Below, piece after piece: positions 7,587 to 11,946 of a stretch of 11,946 bases of DNA. A program made the translations under genes and the position numbers. The stretch comes from Sphingobacterium sp. (GTDB lineage: Bacteria > Bacteroidota > Bacteroidia > Sphingobacteriales > Sphingobacteriaceae). The stretch spans positions 1 through 11,946 of the forward strand of contig JASLCA010000362.1 in assembly GCA_030146225.1 (NCBI GenBank), written 5' to 3'. The first letter of the stretch is position 1. Every line of letters begins with the position of its first letter. The notes under the pieces are model-generated. The model was not told the DNA's origin and did no database searches. It was given only the letters and a program-made list of their open reading frames with translations.

Positions 7587-10500
7587 GTGGGTATTCAAGA
7601 GATTTTAGAGAAGTACGCTCAAAGCGAGCAGGTTAAATTATTAGTTAAGAGTATTCAGGGGAAAAATCCGAAAGTACAGTTAAAAGGCTTGGTGGGGGCA
7701 TCAGATGCCATGATTGCTGCAGCAACTTATACCTTACAGGAGCGTCCTTTTATCTTTGTTTTACCTACGCATGAGGATGCTTCCTATTTTTTGAGTGACC
7801 TGGAAAGTATTTTGGATAAGCAGATCCTGTTTTTCCCATCTTCCTTTCGCAAGGCATTTGAATTTACCCAGACGGATGCTGCCCATGTATTGCAGCGTGC
7901 TGAAACCTTAAATGCCCTAAACCATACTTCGGAGTTGCCAAAGATGGTGGTTACCTATCCCGAGGCTATTGCTGAAAAGGTCATCAACCGCGAGGATTTA
8001 GAAAAGAATACCCTCGCGATTACCCAGAATACCAAGCTTAGTATAGACTTTATCAACGAGTTCTTGTATGAGTACGACTTTGAGCGGGTAGACTTTGTCT
8101 ATGAGCCGGGGCAGTTTGCTATACGGGGCGGGATAGTGGATATTTTCTCCTTTTCGAATGATAAGCCCTATCGGGTTGAGTTCTTTGGGGATGAGATTGA
8201 AAGCATTCGGACCTTTGATATGGAGACGCAGCTTTCCATCAGCAAGATCCATACGGTGACGATTGTGCCCAATGTGCAGGCTAAGTTCTTAAGCAACAAC
8301 CATATTTCACTCTTAGAGTATGTTGACAAGGATGCGGTCGTTTGGCTCAAGGATGTGCAGTTTACACTGGACATTATGAAGGATGGCTATAAGCGGGCAT
8401 CTGAATTTTGGAAGGCATTGGACGAAAAGGCCATCTTGGAAAATGCCGATTGGATTGATCCACGTGTAACCTTTACGACAGACCGTACCTTTAGTGAATT
8501 TTTATTTGAGTTCCCGAATGTTGAATTTGGGAAGCAATACTTTTATAAAGCGGATGAAATTATCAAATTTGATATTCACCCGCAGCCTTCTTTTAACAAG
8601 GATTTCACCTTGTTGATTCATAATTTTAAGGAAAACATTAAGCATGGTATTCAGAATCTGATATTCTCGGATTCTACGAAGCAGGTGGAGCGTATCTATA
8701 GTATTCTGGAGGATATTGACAAGTCCGTAAGCTTTATCCCTATTCATAGGGGCTTGCGAGAAGGCTTTCGAGATGATGAGACCAAGATGGCCTGTTATAC
8801 GGACCATCAGATCTTTGACCGTTACTACAAGTACAAGCGGAAGAAAGGCTATGAGCGTTCACAGGCTATAACACTAAAAGATCTTCGGGATCTAAAGCCT
8901 GGAGATTATATTACCCATATTGATCATGGGGTAGGCAAGTATGCAGGCCTTGAAAAGGTAGAAGTCAATGGCAAGACGCAGGAGATGATACGCCTTGTCT
9001 ATGCTGACAATGATTTACTCTATGTAAATATCAACTCCCTAAACCGTATCTCTAAGTACTCAGGCAAGGAAGGTGCTTTGCCTAAGATGAACAAGCTGGG
9101 GACGGATACCTGGGACAAGCTGAAGAAGACCACCAAGAAGAAGGTGAAGGATATTGCGCGCGATCTGATTTTGCTATACGCTAAGCGGAAGGCGCAGACA
9201 GGGAATGCCTTTAGCCCCGATACCTATTTGCAGAATGAGCTGGAAGCATCCTTTTTGTATGAGGATACCCCTGATCAGGAAAAGGCAACGGCAGATGTGA
9301 AGCGGGATATGGAATCGCCACATCCTATGGATAGGCTTATTTGTGGGGATGTAGGCTTTGGAAAGACTGAGATCGCGATTCGGGCGGCCTTTAAAGCAGC
9401 CACCGATAGCAAGCAGGTCGCTATCCTAGTACCCACGACAATCTTAGCCTTGCAGCATTACCGCACCTTTACCGAGCGCTTAAAGGATTTTCCTGTAACG
9501 ATTGATTACATCAACCGCTTTAAAACAAGCAAGCAGATAAAAGATACCTTGGCTAGATTGGCTGAGGGTAAAGTAGATATTATTATTGGGACGCATAGGC
9601 TGGTGAGCAAGGATGTGAAGTTTAAGGATCTAGGCCTGATGATTATTGATGAGGAGCAGAAATTTGGTGTTTCAGTTAAGGAGAAGCTAAAGGTGATGCG
9701 GGCAAATGTAGATTCCTTGACTTTAACGGCGACTCCTATTCCTCGTACACTGCACTTCTCCTTAATGGGGGCGCGCGACTTAAGTATTATCGCAACTCCA
9801 CCTCCAAATAGGCAGCCCGTGCAGACGGAGCTACATGTCTTTAACGATAAGCTTATTCAAGAGTCTGTGGCCTTTGAATTGGAACGTAATGGACAGGTCT
9901 TCTTTATTCATAATCGGGTTGCGGATCTCAAGCAGTTGGGATTAATGATTCAAAAGCTGGTGCCTGGGGCGCGTGTGGGCATTGCTCATGGGCAGTTGGA
10001 GGGTGATCAGCTGGAGGATGTGATGCTGAAGTTTATCAACCATGAGTTTGATGTACTGGTCGCAACGACCATTATTGAGGCTGGGTTGGATATTCCAAAT
10101 GCCAACACCATTATTATTAACCACGCGCATATGTTTGGCTTAAGTGATTTGCACCAGATGCGGGGGCGTGTGGGGAGGTCCAATAAGAAGGCATTCTGTT
10201 ATTTATTAAGCCCACCATTGTCTACCTTGACTAATGAGGCGTATAAGCGTCTGTCGGCCTTGGAGGAGTTCTCTGAGCTTGGATCGGGCTTTAATGTTGC
10301 GATGCGTGACTTAGATATCCGTGGCTCTGGAAACTTACTTGGGGCGGAGCAGTCTGGCTTTATTGCTGAGATTGGCTTTGAGATGTACAATAAGATTTTG
10401 GATGAGGCGGTTCAAGAGCTTAAGGATGATGAGTTTGGAGAACTGTTCGCCGGAGATAAGAATCGTAAGTATGTCAACTTTACGCAGATAGATACCGATC

Positions 10501-10922
10501 TGGAGGTAATGATTCCGGATGAGTATGTCACCAATATTGGGGAGCGCTATAATCTCTACAATGAGATTGTGAAGCTCCAGAATGAGGAGCAGTTGGCTGC
10601 ATTTGAGAAGGAGCTAGAGGATCGATTTGGTCCTATTCCTAAGCCGGTATTTGAATTGTTCAACACCTTGCGGTTGCAGTGGTATGGCAAGATGATTGGC
10701 TTTGAGAAGATCTCCTTTAAGAATAAGACCTTAAAAGCTTATTTTGTGAACAATCCGAAGTCTAGTTATTTTGACTCCGATGAGTTTGGAAGAGTGCTCA
10801 ACTTTGTACAGGCACATGCTTCTATTACAAATATTAAGGAAGTGAAAGGCCAGCTGAGGCTGGCAATTAGCAATGTGAATAATATCACTTATGCACTGAA
10901 CCTCTTGAAAGAGATGGTTTAG
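7587..10922 (+). CDS. mfd: Transcription-repair coupling factor Mfd
   Basis: A 1111-residue DNA translocase (E. coli Mfd has 1148). It removes RNA polymerase stalled at DNA damage and recruits UvrA for nucleotide excision repair in the cytoplasm. The N-terminal UvrB-like region covers about 1-300, with the conserved RGGIVDIF segment at 180-187. The RNA polymerase interaction (CarD-like) domain begins near G439 (GDYITHIDHGVGKYAGLEKV) and runs to about 510. The RecG-like helicase core follows: Walker A G587-DVGFGK593-T594, Walker B D688-E-E-Q691, TATPIPRT at 714-721 and QMRGRVGR at 857-864. The C-terminal TRCF domain lies at about 960-1065. The GTG at 7587 is chosen because no ATG or other start lies between it and the in-frame TAA at 7560, and the next ATG (residue 42) would remove part of the conserved N-terminus. 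The gene stands alone, with its own candidate promoter and a strong terminator. It appears complete and unremarkable for the family. Confidence 0.98.
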   Translation: MGIQEILEKYAQSEQVKLLVKSIQGKNPKVQLKGLVGASDAMIAAATYTLQERPFIFVLPTHEDASYFLSDLESILDKQILFFPSSFRKAFEFTQTDAAHVLQRAETLNALNHTSELPKMVVTYPEAIAEKVINREDLEKNTLAITQNTKLSIDFINEFLYEYDFERVDFVYEPGQFAIRGGIVDIFSFSNDKPYRVEFFGDEIESIRTFDMETQLSISKIHTVTIVPNVQAKFLSNNHISLLEYVDKDAVVWLKDVQFTLDIMKDGYKRASEFWKALDEKAILENADWIDPRVTFTTDRTFSEFLFEFPNVEFGKQYFYKADEIIKFDIHPQPSFNKDFTLLIHNFKENIKHGIQNLIFSDSTKQVERIYSILEDIDKSVSFIPIHRGLREGFRDDETKMACYTDHQIFDRYYKYKRKKGYERSQAITLKDLRDLKPGDYITHIDHGVGKYAGLEKVEVNGKTQEMIRLVYADNDLLYVNINSLNRISKYSGKEGALPKMNKLGTDTWDKLKKTTKKKVKDIARDLILLYAKRKAQTGNAFSPDTYLQNELEASFLYEDTPDQEKATADVKRDMESPHPMDRLICGDVGFGKTEIAIRAAFKAATDSKQVAILVPTTILALQHYRTFTERLKDFPVTIDYINRFKTSKQIKDTLARLAEGKVDIIIGTHRLVSKDVKFKDLGLMIIDEEQKFGVSVKEKLKVMRANVDSLTLTATPIPRTLHFSLMGARDLSIIATPPPNRQPVQTELHVFNDKLIQESVAFELERNGQVFFIHNRVADLKQLGLMIQKLVPGARVGIAHGQLEGDQLEDVMLKFINHEFDVLVATTIIEAGLDIPNANTIIINHAHMFGLSDLHQMRGRVGRSNKKAFCYLLSPPLSTLTNEAYKRLSALEEFSELGSGFNVAMRDLDIRGSGNLLGAEQSGFIAEIGFEMYNKILDEAVQELKDDEFGELFAGDKNRKYVNFTQIDTDLEVMIPDEYVTNIGERYNLYNEIVKLQNEEQLAAFEKELEDRFGPIPKPVFELFNTLRLQWYGKMIGFEKISFKNKTLKAYFVNNPKSSYFDSDEFGRVLNFVQAHASITNIKEVKGQLRLAISNVNNITYALNLLKEMV

Positions 10923-10927
10923 CGATA

Positions 10928-10970
10928 ATTTAAAAGGCCTTCAGCATACGATGCTGAAGGCCTTTTAAAT
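10928..10970. terminator. Strong, probably bidirectional terminator between mfd and the DUF983 gene
   Basis: A perfect 20-bp inverted repeat (10928-10947 with 10951-10970) closes a 3-base loop (ACG). The core is AAAGGCCTTCAGCAT paired with ATGCTGAAGGCCTTT. The stem begins A/T-rich and ends in CCTTTTAAAT, followed by more T-rich sequence. The symmetry puts a T-run after the GC core on either strand. It starts 5 bases after the mfd stop and ends 7 bases before the stop of the convergent gene, the expected place for a shared terminator. Confidence 0.9.
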
Positions 10971-10977
10971 ATTTATT

Positions 10978-11424
10978 TTAATTTCCCAACCTTTCGGCTC
11001 TACTTTCTCCGCCATACATTTCTGGCCTAAACTTAAATGTGGGGGTCATCCAGTAGAGTAATACAATCCTAGAATAACGGTAATTGAAGGAAGACAAGAT
11101 AACTGCTGTCATAACTGCTACAATCAGGTATAACCAAGGAGATTCTAAGTTGCCGGTTATAATATAGGTTCCGACACAGGCGCTGACCAGCTCGGCTACC
11201 ACGAATACATAACTCACATACATGGCCACATAGAAATAGCCAGGCTCTTTTTCGAACTTCAGTCCGCAATGTGGACAGTGGCTTAGCATCTTTTTCTTCT
11301 TGAAACTTAATAAAGGTGCTTCAAACATGTTGGCTGTACGGCAGCGTGGACATTTTCCTTCCATTGCACTTTTAAGTTCGCCTGGTAGGGTTTGCGGGTT
11401 CGTTATTTCCTTGTTATTTTCCAT
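10978..11424 (-). CDS. DUF983 family zinc-ribbon membrane protein
   Basis: A 148-residue protein of the DUF983 family, common in Bacteroidota and Alphaproteobacteria and without an established function. Residues 20-57 hold two cysteine pairs, C25-P-R-C28 and C50-P-H-C53-G, spaced like a zinc ribbon on the cytoplasmic side. The family's G-Y-F-Y-V-A-M-Y segment (62-69) opens the first membrane helix (about 63-88), and a second covers about 94-115. A basic, aromatic tail (FNYRYSR, then LLYWMTP) follows; a short hydrophobic stretch near 122-130 probably lies at the membrane surface. The ATG lies 2 bases after the stop of the AraC-family gene, so the two genes are almost certainly co-transcribed. 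The gene ends 7 bases from the shared terminator. Family assignment is from the paired Cys motifs and helix layout. Confidence 0.88.
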   Translation of the reverse strand: MENNKEITNPQTLPGELKSAMEGKCPRCRTANMFEAPLLSFKKKKMLSHCPHCGLKFEKEPGYFYVAMYVSYVFVVAELVSACVGTYIITGNLESPWLYLIVAVMTAVILSSFNYRYSRIVLLYWMTPTFKFRPEMYGGESRAERLGN

Positions 11425-11426
11425 GT

Positions 11427-11946
11427 CTATTGTTGTTTTTTTCGGAACTCCTCAGGAGTTAAGCCTTCTATTTTTTTAAAAAACTTGGTGAAGTAAGAAT
11501 TATCATTAAAGTTGAGCTCGTAAGCAATCTCGCTTATGCTAAAGTCCTTGATGACCAGTAGTCTTTTGGCTTCTAGGATGATGCGGTTACGAATTACTTC
11601 ACCAGCTGGTATGCCCAATATCTCCTTGCTCAAGGCATTGAGGTGATTTGGGGTAATATAGAGCAGCTCTGCATAGGCCTTCGGCAAGCGTAGGTCTTTG
11701 AAATGCTGCTCAATCAGATTCAGAAAGTTGCGCAGGAGCGTGTGGTTGTACACATTGGCCGCTGCGTATGCCGAAGGCTCTCGCTGTTGATTGATCAGTT
11801 GAAAAAGATACAGTAAGGCAGATCGTGAAAAATCTTTGTCATGCTGCGCCTTATTCAATTTGTCCAAGATGTCAATCACCGATGGCAACAGGTCTTCTTT
11901 AATCTGTAAGACTTCATCCCGCACGATTCCGGAGAAGAAGGACAAG
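11427..11946 (-). CDS. AraC-family transcriptional regulator, N-terminus cut by window edge
   Basis: The visible 172-173 residues are open to the right edge of the window. The only near-edge start would be a TTG at 11945, so the protein's true N-terminus, probably a cupin-like sensing domain, lies outside. The C-terminal part (about 75-172) is a double helix-turn-helix AraC DNA-binding domain. The first helix-turn-helix lies around LPKAYAELLYITPNHLNAL and the second around FSISEIAYELNFNDNSYFTKF. The protein ends with the family signature KKIEGLTPEEFRK. The preceding 75 residues are helical, like the linker of the many Bacteroidota regulators of this type. The ligand and target genes cannot be read from the fragment. 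The stop lies 2 bases before the DUF983 start, which places both genes in one transcript. Confidence 0.93.
   Translation of the reverse strand, partial: LSFFSGIVRDEVLQIKEDLLPSVIDILDKLNKAQHDKDFSRSALLYLFQLINQQREPSAYAAANVYNHTLLRNFLNLIEQHFKDLRLPKAYAELLYITPNHLNALSKEILGIPAGEVIRNRIILEAKRLLVIKDFSISEIAYELNFNDNSYFTKFFKKIEGLTPEEFRKKQQ

Noticed and set aside
8502..8807. 101-residue open frame on the minus strand
   Set aside because: It is antisense to the conserved mfd gene, with composition expected from the reverse of its codons and no motif.
1..11946. CRISPR arrays, tRNA or rRNA genes, insertion sequences
   Set aside because: No regularly spaced repeats, cloverleaf-like sequence, rRNA-like sequence or transposase coding region was seen on either strand.

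Overview
The window reads as a chromosomal segment of a Bacteroidota bacterium, most likely of the Sphingobacteriaceae (Sphingobacterium or Pedobacter type). Signs of this are the moderately AT-rich sequence, start codons with weak Shine-Dalgarno sites, a perfect Bacteroidota-type -7 promoter element (TAnnTTTG) just before mfd, signal peptides ending in Ala|Gln, and the gene families themselves. The genus is inferred from these features and was not tested.

Region 1 (2-7410, + strand) is an accessory, secreted-protein operon. It opens with the 3' end of a gene for a beta-rich protein with YD-like repeats, cut by the window edge. After a 60-base gap come three paralogous periplasmic thioredoxin-fold proteins (Trx1, Trx2, Trx3) arranged around one large M16 metallopeptidase: Trx1 - Trx2 - M16 - Trx3. 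Trx1/Trx2 and Trx2/M16 overlap by one base (TAATG), and Trx3 follows after 22 bases. Each Trx protein has a CxxC thioredoxin domain and a helical extension of about 290-310 residues that I cannot assign to a named family. All four proteins carry secretion signals. I infer a periplasmic module in which disulfide-containing peptides or proteins are reduced and then cut by the M16 enzyme. Such Trx/M16 pairs often accompany SusC/SusD uptake loci in this phylum, but no SusC/D gene lies in the window.

Region 2 (7411-7586) is a 176-base intergenic stretch. It holds nested inverted and direct repeats and a candidate promoter for the next gene.

Region 3 (7587-10922, + strand) is a complete mfd gene (transcription-repair coupling factor, GTG start). 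It is followed by a very strong 20-bp perfect hairpin, probably a bidirectional terminator.

Region 4 (10978-11946, - strand) is a convergent two-gene unit. It consists of the C-terminal part of an AraC-family regulator, cut by the window edge, then a DUF983 zinc-ribbon membrane protein starting 2 bases after the regulator's stop. Both mfd and this pair look like ordinary chromosomal genes. The Trx/M16 operon is the part most worth following up.
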